Notes: a model not told the origin generated them from the letters alone. Shown: positions 26,143 to 35,765, counted from the stretch's first letter. The stretch: 64,000 nucleotides of DNA from CAYUNE01 sp964446115 (GCA_964446115.1 CAYUNE010000037.1:1-64000); one strand, 5' to 3'. Made by a program: numbers and translations.

Positions 26143-28140
26143 ATGAAAAATCCCCTGAAAAATCTGCTGCGGCTCATTGCGGCAAGATACCGTCGGCAAC
26201 GCGAGTCAGACGGGGAAAACAATCGCTGGCAAGCCACCCGGCGGTTGACCGAAAAACTGACCCGGATCAGTTGCCGCGACGAGGACGGCCTGGACTGTCT
26301 GCGCAAACGGACCATTCCGGCATCGGGTATCATGATCTTTTTTATTGCCGTGATCATTACCCGCCTCTGGTATCTGCAGGTTCAGCATGGCGAGGAGTAC
26401 CGAAAACAGGCGGAGTCCAACCGGGTACGCTCCCTTGATGTCATTGCCCCCCGGGGGAATATTCTCGATCGCCGGAACCGGCCCATCGTCACCAACCGTC
26501 CCACCTTCAATGTTGTCTGGATCCGCGGTGCCGGCGCCCTGGACGATGACCTGCTCAAACGAATGGCCCGGATTCTCGATGTCGAGATCACTGATCTGCT
26601 GGCCGAAATCCGCAGGGCCTCCGGCAGCCCGCGTCATCTTCCCATACGGTTGGCCACCGATATTGACTGGGAAACCGTTGCCTATATTGAAAATAACCGG
26701 ATGCAACTGCCCGGTATCCAGATCGAGATCGTGCCGCAACGGGTTTATCATTACGGCAATCTGGCCTCCCATCTTCTTGGATATCTCGGGGAAATCAGTA
26801 AAAAAGAGCTGAAAAAGGTTGACCCGGCAATTTATCACGGCGGTGATCTCATCGGCAAGATGGGAATCGAAAAACTGCGCGAGGAGCAGTTGCGCGGTGA
26901 AAAGGGACGTAAGTACATGGAGGTCAATGCCCTTGGTTTTGAACAGCGGCGTTTGAAGGGCATTGAGCCATTGCCTGGTAATGACCTGCAGCTGACCATT
27001 GATATCGATCTGCAGATTGCCGCCGAACAGATGATGGCCGAGAACGACAAGGCCGGAGCCGTGGTGGTGATGGATGTCAACAACGGCCGCCTTCTTACCC
27101 TGGTCAGTGCGCCGTCCCTGTCGCTGGAGGATTTTTCGGGACGGATTTCCACCGAGGTCTGGAACTCCTATCTGAAAAATCCCCGCCATCCGCTGCTCAA
27201 CAAAATCGTCCAGGGGCAGTATCCACCGGGATCCACCTACAAGATCGTCACGGCGCTGGCCGGGCTGGCAGAGGGGGTGATAACGCCGGAGACGGTCATC
27301 TACTGTCCCGGTCATTACAAGCTGGGCAGACGTACCTACCGATGCTGGAAAAAGGTGGGGCACGGAGCTGTCTCCCTCAACCGCGCCCTGGCGGAGTCGT
27401 GTGACGTTTACTTCTATCAGGTCGGTCAGCGGCTGGGCGTCGACCGGCTGGCCCGTTACGCCCATATGTTCGGCCTGGGTGAACGCACCGGCATTGAAAT
27501 GGAATATGAGAAAAGGGGGCTGGTACCCACGGCCGCCTGGAAGAAAAAGGTCAAGGGGGTTCCCTGGCAGGACGGGGAAACCCTCTCGGTCGCCATCGGC
27601 CAGGGATTCGATCTCGCCACCCCCATCCAGATTTGCGCCATGACCGCGGCCCTGGCAAACGGTGGCACCCTTTACCGGCCGCAGGTGGTGGAATCCGTCC
27701 GGGATCCGGATGGTCGCATCGTCAGGGAATATCAGCCGGAGATAAAACGCCGTTTCAGCAATCAGGGCAGAAATCTGGAGTTGATCAGGAGGGGTTTGGT
27801 GGCCGCTGTCAACGCCAAACACGGCACCGGACGCCGGGCGCGGCTTGAGGGGATCACAGTGGGCGGCAAAACCGGTACGGCACAGGTGGTGCGTATCGCC
27901 CAGTACAAGCATTTAAAGGAAGAGGAGATCCCTTACAGGTACCGTGATCATGCCTGGTTCACCTGTTTTGCCCCGGCGGAAAATCCGGAAATCGCCGTCA
28001 CCGTTTTGGTGGAGCACGGCCTGCACGGCGGTTCCGGGGCAGCTCCCGTGGCCCGTACCGTACTTGAAAAATACTTTGCCGACCGGCTTGCGGTCGAAGA
28101 AAATATTCCGCTTCCAACATCCGGCGAATCCGGGAGGTAA
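26143..28140 (+). CDS. mrdA: Penicillin-binding protein 2 (elongation transpeptidase)
   Basis: 665-residue class B PBP. A cytoplasmic N terminus of about 60 residues, longer than usual, precedes one transmembrane helix (about 64-84). The dimerisation/pedestal domain follows, with the PBP2 signature APRGNILDRRNRPIV. The transpeptidase domain has the active-site serine in PGSTYK, the second motif SCD and the third motif GGKTGTAQV. It cross-links lateral peptidoglycan with RodA, whose gene starts 6 bp downstream. Confidence 0.97.
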   Translation: MKNPLKNLLRLIAARYRRQRESDGENNRWQATRRLTEKLTRISCRDEDGLDCLRKRTIPASGIMIFFIAVIITRLWYLQVQHGEEYRKQAESNRVRSLDVIAPRGNILDRRNRPIVTNRPTFNVVWIRGAGALDDDLLKRMARILDVEITDLLAEIRRASGSPRHLPIRLATDIDWETVAYIENNRMQLPGIQIEIVPQRVYHYGNLASHLLGYLGEISKKELKKVDPAIYHGGDLIGKMGIEKLREEQLRGEKGRKYMEVNALGFEQRRLKGIEPLPGNDLQLTIDIDLQIAAEQMMAENDKAGAVVVMDVNNGRLLTLVSAPSLSLEDFSGRISTEVWNSYLKNPRHPLLNKIVQGQYPPGSTYKIVTALAGLAEGVITPETVIYCPGHYKLGRRTYRCWKKVGHGAVSLNRALAESCDVYFYQVGQRLGVDRLARYAHMFGLGERTGIEMEYEKRGLVPTAAWKKKVKGVPWQDGETLSVAIGQGFDLATPIQICAMTAALANGGTLYRPQVVESVRDPDGRIVREYQPEIKRRFSNQGRNLELIRRGLVAAVNAKHGTGRRARLEGITVGGKTGTAQVVRIAQYKHLKEEEIPYRYRDHAWFTCFAPAENPEIAVTVLVEHGLHGGSGAAPVARTVLEKYFADRLAVEENIPLPTSGESGR

Positions 28141-28146
28141 CCTTCC

Positions 28147-29262
28147 ATGATACGTTTTGACCGCAGACTAGCCCAACATTTTGACTGGGTCTTTTTTCTC
28201 ATGTTCATCCTCATCGTTGCCATGGCCATGGCCAATCTCTACAGTTCCACCTGGGTGGAGGGCCGGGAGGGGCCAAGCGCGATTTTCATGAAGCAGCTCT
28301 ACATCTTTTTGGCGGGAATGGTGATGATCTCCCTGCTGATCGCCATTGATTATTCCGAACTGATGAAACTGCACCTGCTGCTGTACGGCACGGTTTTGCT
28401 TCTTCTTCTCTATACCGCCTTCACGGGACAGTTCATCGCCAAAACCCAGCGCTGGATCAATCTCGGTTTCTTTCATCTCCAGCCGTCGGAACCGGCCAAG
28501 ATAGTGCTGGTCATCAGTCTGGCCTCCTATTATTCCAGGCGGGAATGTCCGGAAGGCTATGGATTGCGGGACCTCATCATTCCCGGCCTTCTCACCGGCG
28601 TTCCCTTTGTGCTCATCCTTATTCAGCCGGATCTGGGCACAGCCCTGATGCTGGGTATTCTCTTCGTCTCCATGACCCTGTTTGTCAGGCTCAGGCGATC
28701 CACCCTCCTTTCCCTGGGTGGTATGGGAATCACCCTTATGGTAATCGGCTGGAAATTTCTGCTTAAGCCCTACCAGCGCGCCCGCATCGAAACCTTTCTC
28801 AACCCGGAGAGCGATCCCATGAAAAACGGCTATCAGGTCACCCAATCCAAGATAGCCGTGGGGAGCGGGGGGCTTACCGGCAAGGGATTCCTTGAGGGAC
28901 CCCAGGGGCATCTCCACTTTTTGCCGGAACGTCATACCGATTTCGCCTTTTCGGTCTGGGCCGAGGAGTGGGGTTTTGCCGGAACGCTCTTTTTTCTCGG
29001 TTGTTATTTTTTCATGTTGCTCTGGGGGATCAACATCGCCATGGGTGCCCGGGACCGCTTCGGGGTCCTGCTTGCCTTCGGCCTGGTCATGCTGATCTTC
29101 TGGCAGGCTATCATCAATCTCGGCATGATCATGGGCCTGTTGCCGGTGGTGGGAATTCCGCTGCCATTGGTCAGCTACGGTGGGTCGTCTCTGCTCACCA
29201 CCATGGCTGCCGTGGGTATTTTGCTCAATATCAGGATGCGGCGTTTTCAGAGCGGCCGTTAG
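28147..29262 (+). CDS. rodA: RodA peptidoglycan glycosyltransferase (SEDS family)
   Basis: 371-residue polytopic SEDS protein with about ten hydrophobic segments that polymerises lipid II during elongation. Family motifs include RWINLGFFHLQPSEPAK, the loop LPERHTDFAFSVWAEEWG containing the essential Asp, and GIPLPLVSYGGSSLL near the C terminus. It is the last gene of the mre operon. Its 3' end overlaps the 3' end of convergent hemH by 32 bp. Confidence 0.97.
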   Translation: MIRFDRRLAQHFDWVFFLMFILIVAMAMANLYSSTWVEGREGPSAIFMKQLYIFLAGMVMISLLIAIDYSELMKLHLLLYGTVLLLLLYTAFTGQFIAKTQRWINLGFFHLQPSEPAKIVLVISLASYYSRRECPEGYGLRDLIIPGLLTGVPFVLILIQPDLGTALMLGILFVSMTLFVRLRRSTLLSLGGMGITLMVIGWKFLLKPYQRARIETFLNPESDPMKNGYQVTQSKIAVGSGGLTGKGFLEGPQGHLHFLPERHTDFAFSVWAEEWGFAGTLFFLGCYFFMLLWGINIAMGARDRFGVLLAFGLVMLIFWQAIINLGMIMGLLPVVGIPLPLVSYGGSSLLTTMAAVGILLNIRMRRFQSGR

Positions 29263-30241
29263 AATCGGTACCGCTCCGGTAGCGGTCCAGGGCGGTAATG
29301 ACCAGGTTGCGGAGTGCGGCGATGAAGAGAGGGTCGGTGTTAAGGCCCGGGGTGCTTTCCAGGCGCATACCCAGTTGACGGGCCATCTTTTTGTAGAGAA
29401 TATCTATTTCATAGAGGGTTTCCACGTGGTCGGAAACAAAGCTGATGGGAACCATGAGCAGGTTTTTACACCCTTGCTCCGCCAGCCGGCGTATTGTTTC
29501 CGGGGTCGAAGGCGACAGCCAGCGCACCGGGCCGCTTCTGCTCTGGAAACAGAGTTGTCCCCGCCGGCCGGTCAGCGCTTCCAGGGAGGTGATGGTTTCC
29601 CGGAGCTCGCGCACATAGGGATCTCCCTCGTCGATGAATTTTTGCGGCAGGCTGTGAGCACTGTAGACGATGGTCACCTCCTCCTCGCCGAAGGAGTCGA
29701 GCGCGCTGTTGATTTTTCCGGCTAGGGAGCGGATATAGTCCGGTTCGGTGGGCCAGGATTTGATGGTGATCAGTCCCCGGCCGGTGCGGCCGTTGAGGGC
29801 CCGGCGCTGCAGATCGTTGAGGGAGGAACCGGTGGTGGCCCTTGAATAGTGGGGATAAAGGGGCAGGGCGATCAGGGTGTCCACCCGGCGGGCGGCCAGG
29901 GAGGCCAGGGTTTTTTCCGCCGAAGGATGCCAGTAGCGCATGGCCACCTTCACCGTGAAATCACCATCCGCTGCCAGGGCCTGTTCCAGGGCCTGCGCTT
30001 GTCTGGCGGTGATGCGGCCTATGGGCGAACCTCCACCGATTTTTCGGTAGTTTTCCCTGCTTTTGGCCGCCCGTTTGCCGGCAATGAAGCGGGCCAGCGG
30101 TTTTTGCAGAAAGGCGGGTCCCAGGCGGATGATTTCGCGGTCGGAAAAGAGGTTATAGAGAAAGGGCTGCACCTCGGATTCATGTTCCGGACCGCCGAGA
30201 TTCAGGAGAATCACTCCTATATGGTGTTTGTCTGATTGCAT
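29231..30241 (-). CDS. hemH: Ferrochelatase
   Basis: 336-residue ferrochelatase that inserts Fe(II) into the porphyrin in the last step of protoporphyrin-dependent heme synthesis. It shows GVILLNLGGPE at the N terminus, YRKIGGGSPI, AMRYWHPS with the catalytic region, FSAHSLP-like YSAHSLPQKFIDEGDPY containing the conserved His, and FVSDHVETLYEID with the metal-handling Glu. A coproporphyrin ferrochelatase (HemH/CpfC) role is possible; the sequence does not settle which. No other heme genes are nearby. Confidence 0.93.
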   Translation of the reverse strand: MQSDKHHIGVILLNLGGPEHESEVQPFLYNLFSDREIIRLGPAFLQKPLARFIAGKRAAKSRENYRKIGGGSPIGRITARQAQALEQALAADGDFTVKVAMRYWHPSAEKTLASLAARRVDTLIALPLYPHYSRATTGSSLNDLQRRALNGRTGRGLITIKSWPTEPDYIRSLAGKINSALDSFGEEEVTIVYSAHSLPQKFIDEGDPYVRELRETITSLEALTGRRGQLCFQSRSGPVRWLSPSTPETIRRLAEQGCKNLLMVPISFVSDHVETLYEIDILYKKMARQLGMRLESTPGLNTDPLFIAALRNLVITALDRYRSGTDSNGRSENAAS

Positions 30242-30427
30242 GTGCTTTTTTTACCGCGCTTGTCGGTTTCGGTCAAGCATAACTGTAATATGCTGGAATT
30301 AATATAGTTTTTTTATGTAGGCCGTGCGGTGCGATGAAAACGTCAAAGGGAGAAAACAGCCGGCAGACAGCTTGGAACCGATGGACCGCTTCATCTGCCG
30401 CCGGCGGCGGATAAGTGTATCTATCAC

Positions 30428-30457
30428 TTGCTAAATACCGCAAAAGATTGCTATAAT
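30428..30457 (+). promoter_or_regulatory. Candidate promoter for the HPF-like/cold-shock gene
   Basis: TTGCTA (30428-30433), an 18-bp spacer and a perfect TATAAT (30452-30457), about 60 bp upstream of the start codon at 30516. Confidence 0.6.
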
Positions 30458-30515
30458 GGTCCTACAATAGATAACGGCATTAAGCCGCTGTCACAGACTT
30501 AAGTGGAGGAATTGT

Positions 30516-31055
30516 ATGGAACTTAAGGTTGAGACCAGAAATCTTGAAATGCGTGAGCGATGGCAGGAAAAAATCGAAGCGGAACGCGAAAAACTGATTC
30601 GCCATTACGCCAATTTTGTTCTCCACCTGCGCGTTGTCATTGAGTCCACCTCAAGTTATAAGGAAGGAGGAAATGAGGTTAAACTTGTGGCCACCGTCCC
30701 CAATGACACCGTTGTTGTCAAACGGTGGGGGGAAAAGGTGTTTCCTCTCCTGGTTGAATCCTTTGACGTATTAGGTCTGCAGCTGAAGGAAATCCAGAGA
30801 AAGAAACAGAACCGCAAGAACCTGAAAACACTGGGAGGTATGACCAACGGCAATACCAACGGAGTTATCAAGCGGCTGTTTCCCTACGAGTCATACGGCT
30901 TTATCTCCACCGCGGACAACCAGGATATCTATTTTCATGCAAACGCTCTCAAGGATATCTCCATCGATGAACTCACCGAGGGCGACAGCGTCCTGCTCAG
31001 TATCGGCGAGGGTGATAAAGGTCCCCAGGCCACCTGGGTACGGGCAGACAGATAA
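30516..31055 (+). CDS. Ribosome-hibernation-factor-like domain fused to a cold-shock domain
   Basis: 179-residue two-domain protein. The N-terminal half (about 1-98) has the length and beta-alpha pattern of an HPF/RaiA (S30AE) domain: an initial strand, a helix with EKIEAEREKLIRHY, then HLRVVIES and NEVKLVATVPNDTVVVKRW. The C-terminal part (about 112-178) is a cold-shock domain: NGVIKRLFPYESYGFISTADNQDIYFHA contains the RNP-1-like GFIS and RNP-2-like DIYFHA motifs. AGTGGAGG precedes the ATG. HPF proteins silence the ribosome by sitting in the mRNA channel, so an RNA-binding CSD is a sensible partner. The gene is monocistronic, between a strong promoter and a strong terminator. The HPF assignment is less certain than the CSD. 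Confidence 0.82.
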   Translation: MELKVETRNLEMRERWQEKIEAEREKLIRHYANFVLHLRVVIESTSSYKEGGNEVKLVATVPNDTVVVKRWGEKVFPLLVESFDVLGLQLKEIQRKKQNRKNLKTLGGMTNGNTNGVIKRLFPYESYGFISTADNQDIYFHANALKDISIDELTEGDSVLLSIGEGDKGPQATWVRADR

Positions 31056-31082
31056 CCCCGCATCTCTCCACGGAATTTTGCA

Positions 31083-31114
31083 AACCCCTGCCGGATCGCC
31101 GGCAGGGGTTTTTT
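31083..31114 (+). terminator. Rho-independent terminator after the cold-shock fusion gene
   Basis: Perfect 12-bp stem AACCCCTGCCGG / CCGGCAGGGGTT with the loop ATCG (31095-31098), followed by a T run to 31114. It ends the 30516-31055 transcript. Confidence 0.93.
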
Positions 31115-31229
31115 CTTTTCCGGTTTGCATTCGGGATGAATTTAATATAGAGTCTTTGCATTTATGAGATCGCACCATTGCATTGATCATTTCCGGCGGC
31201 CCGCCGCCGGGGAAGCGGAAGGTAAAATC

Positions 31230-32330
31230 ATGTCACTCATCAGACAAGTGGATATAGGCAGTCACTATCTCGGACTCTCCAGGGCCGAAGTCGTCGATCG
31301 GATTGCCGGTCTCAAGGAGCGACTGGCGGATCGGCTCTTGATTCTCTGTCACCATTACCAGGGTGATGACATATACCGTTTTGCGGATCTCACCGGTGAC
31401 TCCCTCAAGCTTGCCCGCGAGGCGGCCGCCGTCGAGAACAGGAAATACCTGGTATTTTGCGGAGTCCACTTTATGGCCGAATCCGCCGACATCCTTGCCC
31501 GAGACGAACAGGTTGTCATTCTGCCCCATCTCGATGCCGGCTGTCCCATGGCGGACATGGCCAGCCGCGGTGCGGTGGAAAGGTCCTGGGAGGAACTTGC
31601 TACCGGGGCCGGAGTCGATGTTGATCGCGTCGTGCCGGTCACCTATGTGAATTCTTCGGCCGAGGTCAAGGCCTTTGTGGGAGAGCGGGGAGGGTCGGTC
31701 TGTACCTCCTCCAATGCCCGGCGGGTGTTGGAATGGGCGCTTGGCCGGGGGGAAAAGGTGTTTTTCTTCCCCGATCAGCACCTTGGCAGGAATGCGGCCC
31801 ACGCCCTGGGTATCGACGCGGAGAAAGTTGTACTCTGGCGCCGGGGCGAAGAGCTGGGCGGCAACACTCCGGAGCGGCTCCGCCGGGCCACGGTGATTCT
31901 CTGGGACGGGTATTGCGAGGTGCATATGCGTTTCCTGCCGGAACAGATCCGTCGTCTGCGCACTCTTTATCCGCAGATCAGGATCATCGTCCATCCCGAA
32001 TCACGTTTCGAGGTGGTGCGGGAGGCGGACCTGTCCGGATCCACCGAGGCGATTATCACGGCGGTTGAAGAGTCTCCGGCCGGATCCCACTGGGCCATCG
32101 GCACGGAGATCAATCTGGTTGAGCGGCTCAGCCGGTTGCATCCGGACAAAAGGATAGATATTTTGGCCGACTCCTGCCTGTGCGCCACCATGGCGGCGGT
32201 TACGCCGGTCACCCTGCTCTGGGTCCTGGAAAATCTGCACCGGGACCGGGTGGTCAACCGGATCCGGGTGGAGGGAGATGTTGCCGAACAGGCCCAAAAG
32301 GCCCTCGGCAGGATGCTGAACATCCGATAG
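31230..32330 (+). CDS. nadA: Quinolinate synthase A
   Basis: 366-residue [4Fe-4S] enzyme that condenses iminoaspartate with dihydroxyacetone phosphate to form quinolinate for NAD synthesis. The pseudo-repeats and cluster cysteines are visible in VFCGVHFMAESADI, GGSVCTSSNAR and ILADSCLCATM; CHHYQGDDIY and WDGYCEVHMRF are also family motifs. The ATG at 31230 is preferred because GGAAGG lies just upstream and the protein then has typical length. An in-frame ATG at 31164 would add 22 residues. nadB and nadC are not nearby. polA follows after 32 bp. Confidence 0.95.
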   Translation: MSLIRQVDIGSHYLGLSRAEVVDRIAGLKERLADRLLILCHHYQGDDIYRFADLTGDSLKLAREAAAVENRKYLVFCGVHFMAESADILARDEQVVILPHLDAGCPMADMASRGAVERSWEELATGAGVDVDRVVPVTYVNSSAEVKAFVGERGGSVCTSSNARRVLEWALGRGEKVFFFPDQHLGRNAAHALGIDAEKVVLWRRGEELGGNTPERLRRATVILWDGYCEVHMRFLPEQIRRLRTLYPQIRIIVHPESRFEVVREADLSGSTEAIITAVEESPAGSHWAIGTEINLVERLSRLHPDKRIDILADSCLCATMAAVTPVTLLWVLENLHRDRVVNRIRVEGDVAEQAQKALGRMLNIR

Positions 32331-32362
32331 CCGCAGGCCGGGAGGACCGGAATCCACCGCCC

Positions 32363-35041
32363 ATGGAAAAGGAAATCTATCTTGTCGACGGCAACGCCTA
32401 TATCTACCGGGCGTACCATGCCATTTCCTCTTTGAGCAATTCCCGGGGATTGCCCACCAATGCCATTTTCGGATTTGTCAATATCCTGCAACGGATCCTG
32501 CGGGAGCGACAACCGCGCTACCTCGCCATTGCCTTCGACAGCCGCGGCGATGTCTTTCGGCACCGGCTCTACCCCGAGTACAAGGCAACCAGGCCGCCCA
32601 TGCCCGAAGACCTGGCTGAGCAGCTTCCCTATCTGCGCGATATCACCAGCGCTTACCGATACACGGTCATGGAGGACGAGGATCTGGAGGCTGACGATCT
32701 CATTGCCTCGGCCGCGGTTTCGCTGGCGGGGAAGGGATACCGGGTGGTGATCGTTTCCGGTGACAAGGACCTGTTGCAACTGGCCTCCGACAATATTTCC
32801 ATCTGGGATCCCATGAGCGACCGGTGGATGGATGTTGCGGCCATAACCGAAAAATATGGGGTACACCCCCGGCAGCTGCTCGATTACTTCGCGCTCATAG
32901 GAGACAAATCGGACAATATACCCGGAATACCGGGGGTTGGGCCCAAAACCGCCCGGAAACTCATCAATACCTACGCAAGCCTCGAGGGGATATATGAAAA
33001 CGTCGAGGCGATGAAGGCTTCCAGGCTCAAGGAGAGGCTCCTTGCCCATCGGGACGATGCCTTTCTTTCCAGAAAACTCATCCGCCTCCACACCGGAGCC
33101 GGGGTACCGGCATCCCTGGAGGAGTATCGCATCCCCGAACCGGATCGCCGGCGGTTGCGGGAACTGTTCACCACCCTGGAGTTCCGGTCGTTGCTCAAAA
33201 GCGAGGGAGCGGCGGAGAAGTTGGACCATGGGCGTTTTTCACTCGTCGCCACCCCGGAAGACCTCGCCGCCCTGGTGTGCAGACTCGGGCAGGCCCCCCA
33301 TCTGGTACTGGATACGGAGACCACCTCCCTGGATCCGCTAAAGGCCGAACTGGTGGGGATTTCATTGTGTGTCGATCTTGAGGCCGCCTGGTATCTGCCC
33401 TGTGGCCATCGCAACGAAAACGGCGAGCTGCTGGAAAACCAGCTTGATCTGCAGACGGTTGTCGAGGCCCTGCGGCCTCTGCTCGAGGATGAAAATCTGC
33501 CCAAGATCGGTCATAATCTCAAATATGACTACAGTGTGCTGCGGGGAGAACAAAACGGCGGCATCATCCTCAGGGGGCTCCTGAACGACACCATGATCGG
33601 CGCCTATCTTCTGGAGCCCGGTCGACGCTCCTACCGGCTGGATGATCTTTGCCGCGAGATCGACCTGCAGCTGACCTCGTTTCAGGAGGTGGTGGACGGA
33701 GACAAGCGGGAGAACAGTTTCAGCTTCGTCACCCCGGAGGAGGCGTGCAACTACTCGTGCGAGGATGTATTCGGCGCCCTGCATCTGTATGAGCAGCAGC
33801 AGCCGCGTCTTCAAGAATTGCAGCTTCTGCAACTCTTTTCCGATATGGAGTGCCCGTTGATCCCGGTGCTGGCGGAAATGGAGCTGGCCGGTATCACAGT
33901 GGACACCCAGGTGCTGGGGGAACTTGCCGAAGAATTCGCCTCCCGTCTCGTTGTGCTTGAAAGTCGAATCCATCAGCTGGCGGGACGGACCTTCAACATC
34001 AACTCGCCGGCACAGCTGGCCGATATTCTCTTCAACGAACTCAAGCTGCCGCCGGGCCGCAAGACCAAAAGCGGCTATTCAACCGATATCAGGGTGCTGG
34101 AAAAACTCGCCCGCTACCATGACTTGCCGCAACTGGTCATCGAGTACAGGAACCTGGCCAAGCTCAAATCCACCTATATCGACAAACTCTCAAGCCTGGT
34201 CCACAAAAAGACCGGCCGGGTCCACACGTCGTTCAACCAGTGCGTCACAGCCACCGGCAGGCTTTCCAGCAGCAATCCCAATCTGCAGAACATTCCGGTG
34301 CGGGGTGAGGAAGGAGCACGCATCCGTGCCGCCTTTGTGGCCGCGCCCGGCACCCGCCTTGTGGCCGCAGATTATTCCCAGATTGATCTGCGTGTCCTGG
34401 CGCATTTTTCAAAGGATGAAGCCCTTGTCAAAGCCTTTCGTGCCGGGGAGGATATCCATGACAGGACCGCGGCCGAGATTTTTGCGGTCGCCCCGGCGCT
34501 GATCACCCCTGAGATGCGCCGCACCGCCAAGACCATCAACTTCGGAATCGTCTACGGCATGAGCAGCTACGGTCTGGCGACCCAGCTCAACATCAGCCGT
34601 AAAGAGGCCCAAACCTTCATCGATCGGTATTTCACTCTCTATTCCGGAGTCAAGGCCTTCATGGAAGAGATCGTTGAAAAGGCCGGAAAAGACGGCTATG
34701 TGACCACCCTGTTCAGGCGACGCCGCCAACTTCCGGATATCAGAAACCGCAACCGTAACCGTCGCCGGTTTGCCGAGCGCACGGCAATCAACACCCCCAT
34801 CCAGGGAACGGCCGCCGATATCATCAAGCTGGCCATGCTCCGGGTAAACGAAGAGCTGACCACCGGCTCTCCGGAGGCCAGAATGCTGCTGCAGATCCAT
34901 GACGAACTGATCATCGAGGCCCCCGAAGCAGAGGTCGATACAGTCAAAACGGTGTTGAAGAACACCATGGAATCGGTTTGCCGGCTGGAGGTCCCCCTGG
35001 TGGTCAACCTGACCGTGAGCAACAACCTCGCCAAAGTGTAG
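32363..35041 (+). CDS. polA: DNA polymerase I
   Basis: 892-residue repair polymerase. The 5'-3' exonuclease domain (about 1-290) begins with YLVDGNAYIYRAYHA and has the helix-hairpin-helix GIPGVGPKTA. The 3'-5' proofreading domain (about 290-480) keeps all three exonuclease motifs: LDTETTSLD, GHNLKYDYSVL and YSCEDV. The family A polymerase domain shows motif A VAADYSQIDLRVLAHFS, motif B (RRTAKTINFGIVYGMSSYG) and motif C LQIHDELIIEAP. The ATG at 32363 starts the canonical nuclease fold, with GGAGG upstream, and is preferred over longer in-frame extensions that overlap nadA. Confidence 0.98.
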   Translation: MEKEIYLVDGNAYIYRAYHAISSLSNSRGLPTNAIFGFVNILQRILRERQPRYLAIAFDSRGDVFRHRLYPEYKATRPPMPEDLAEQLPYLRDITSAYRYTVMEDEDLEADDLIASAAVSLAGKGYRVVIVSGDKDLLQLASDNISIWDPMSDRWMDVAAITEKYGVHPRQLLDYFALIGDKSDNIPGIPGVGPKTARKLINTYASLEGIYENVEAMKASRLKERLLAHRDDAFLSRKLIRLHTGAGVPASLEEYRIPEPDRRRLRELFTTLEFRSLLKSEGAAEKLDHGRFSLVATPEDLAALVCRLGQAPHLVLDTETTSLDPLKAELVGISLCVDLEAAWYLPCGHRNENGELLENQLDLQTVVEALRPLLEDENLPKIGHNLKYDYSVLRGEQNGGIILRGLLNDTMIGAYLLEPGRRSYRLDDLCREIDLQLTSFQEVVDGDKRENSFSFVTPEEACNYSCEDVFGALHLYEQQQPRLQELQLLQLFSDMECPLIPVLAEMELAGITVDTQVLGELAEEFASRLVVLESRIHQLAGRTFNINSPAQLADILFNELKLPPGRKTKSGYSTDIRVLEKLARYHDLPQLVIEYRNLAKLKSTYIDKLSSLVHKKTGRVHTSFNQCVTATGRLSSSNPNLQNIPVRGEEGARIRAAFVAAPGTRLVAADYSQIDLRVLAHFSKDEALVKAFRAGEDIHDRTAAEIFAVAPALITPEMRRTAKTINFGIVYGMSSYGLATQLNISRKEAQTFIDRYFTLYSGVKAFMEEIVEKAGKDGYVTTLFRRRRQLPDIRNRNRNRRRFAERTAINTPIQGTAADIIKLAMLRVNEELTTGSPEARMLLQIHDELIIEAPEAEVDTVKTVLKNTMESVCRLEVPLVVNLTVSNNLAKV

Positions 35042-35357
35042 CCGGAAAACGACTATTCCCACTTTTTTTCTTGCCGAACAGGCGCTTTTTCTGTAAATTA
35101 TTATTATATCGGTTGAATTATCGATAACATTTTCAGCGGTTACACAATTCCGTAACCGCGATCAATAATTCCGCTTTTCCGGTATTTTTTTTTGCGTTTA
35201 CAAAAATCGATATGTCTTTGTCCGTCTCTGTCGGGCATTTATGGATTGTTTTCCAGAAGGTCTGGAATTTGCAATAAAGTAGCCGTCTGTGTATCCGGAA
35301 CCAGGGAAGGGGGATCCCTGCCGGGATCTGTTTTTTCCGATTGATCAGAGGTGCTGC
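35042..35357. other. AT-rich intergenic region with an inverted repeat, upstream of the PilZ gene
   Basis: 316 bp downstream of polA. It contains GCGGTTAC-acaattcc-GTAACCGC (35136-35159), a perfect 8-bp inverted repeat. No T run follows directly, so it looks more like an operator or mRNA structure than a terminator. The stretch is markedly more AT-rich than its neighbours. No open frame is supported. Confidence 0.5.
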
Positions 35358-35765
35358 ATGAAGAGAGAGTCAAACAATGGCAAAGATGAAAAACAGGGGA
35401 AAGGAATGAACGAGGCTGAACGTCGATTTTATAAACGCTACCAGGCCAAGGATGGGGCCCTGGCCTTTATTGACAGTATACCCGGCAGAATAGTTGATAT
35501 CAGCGAAGGGGGAATGTCCATCAATTACATGGTGTTCGAAAAGGAGATCACCAGCAGCCTGATGCTTGATATCTTTTTCAACGACGATAAATTCTTTCTG
35601 CAAAATATTCCGGCGCGTGTCGTCAGTGAAAAGGTGAAGGAACCGCTTACCCCTTTCAGTTCCGTGGTCATCCGACGATACAGTATCCGTTTCGGTGATC
35701 TTTCCGAAGACCAGCGGGAAAAGCTTAACTACTTCATTCATCACAACACCGAGATCGAGGCGTGA
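35358..35765 (+). CDS. Single-domain PilZ protein, likely c-di-GMP receptor
   Basis: 135-residue protein that is essentially one PilZ domain after a charged N-terminal extension (KRESNNGKDEKQGKG). Both c-di-GMP-binding motifs are present: RxxxR in RRFYKRY (about 22-28) and DISEGG (D/N-x-S-x-x-G, about 48-53). An alternative start at the downstream ATG (MNEAERRF) would remove the extension. Such stand-alone PilZ proteins regulate motility, secretion or polysaccharide output. Its partner is unknown; another PilZ domain occurs in the giant protein at 56076. Confidence 0.87.
   Translation: MKRESNNGKDEKQGKGMNEAERRFYKRYQAKDGALAFIDSIPGRIVDISEGGMSINYMVFEKEITSSLMLDIFFNDDKFFLQNIPARVVSEKVKEPLTPFSSVVIRRYSIRFGDLSEDQREKLNYFIHHNTEIEA

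Noticed and set aside
26206..27912. Long open frame antisense to mrdA (about 570 codons)
   Set aside because: It is fully contained within the PBP2 gene on the other strand and shows no domain; it is a shadow of the real reading frame.
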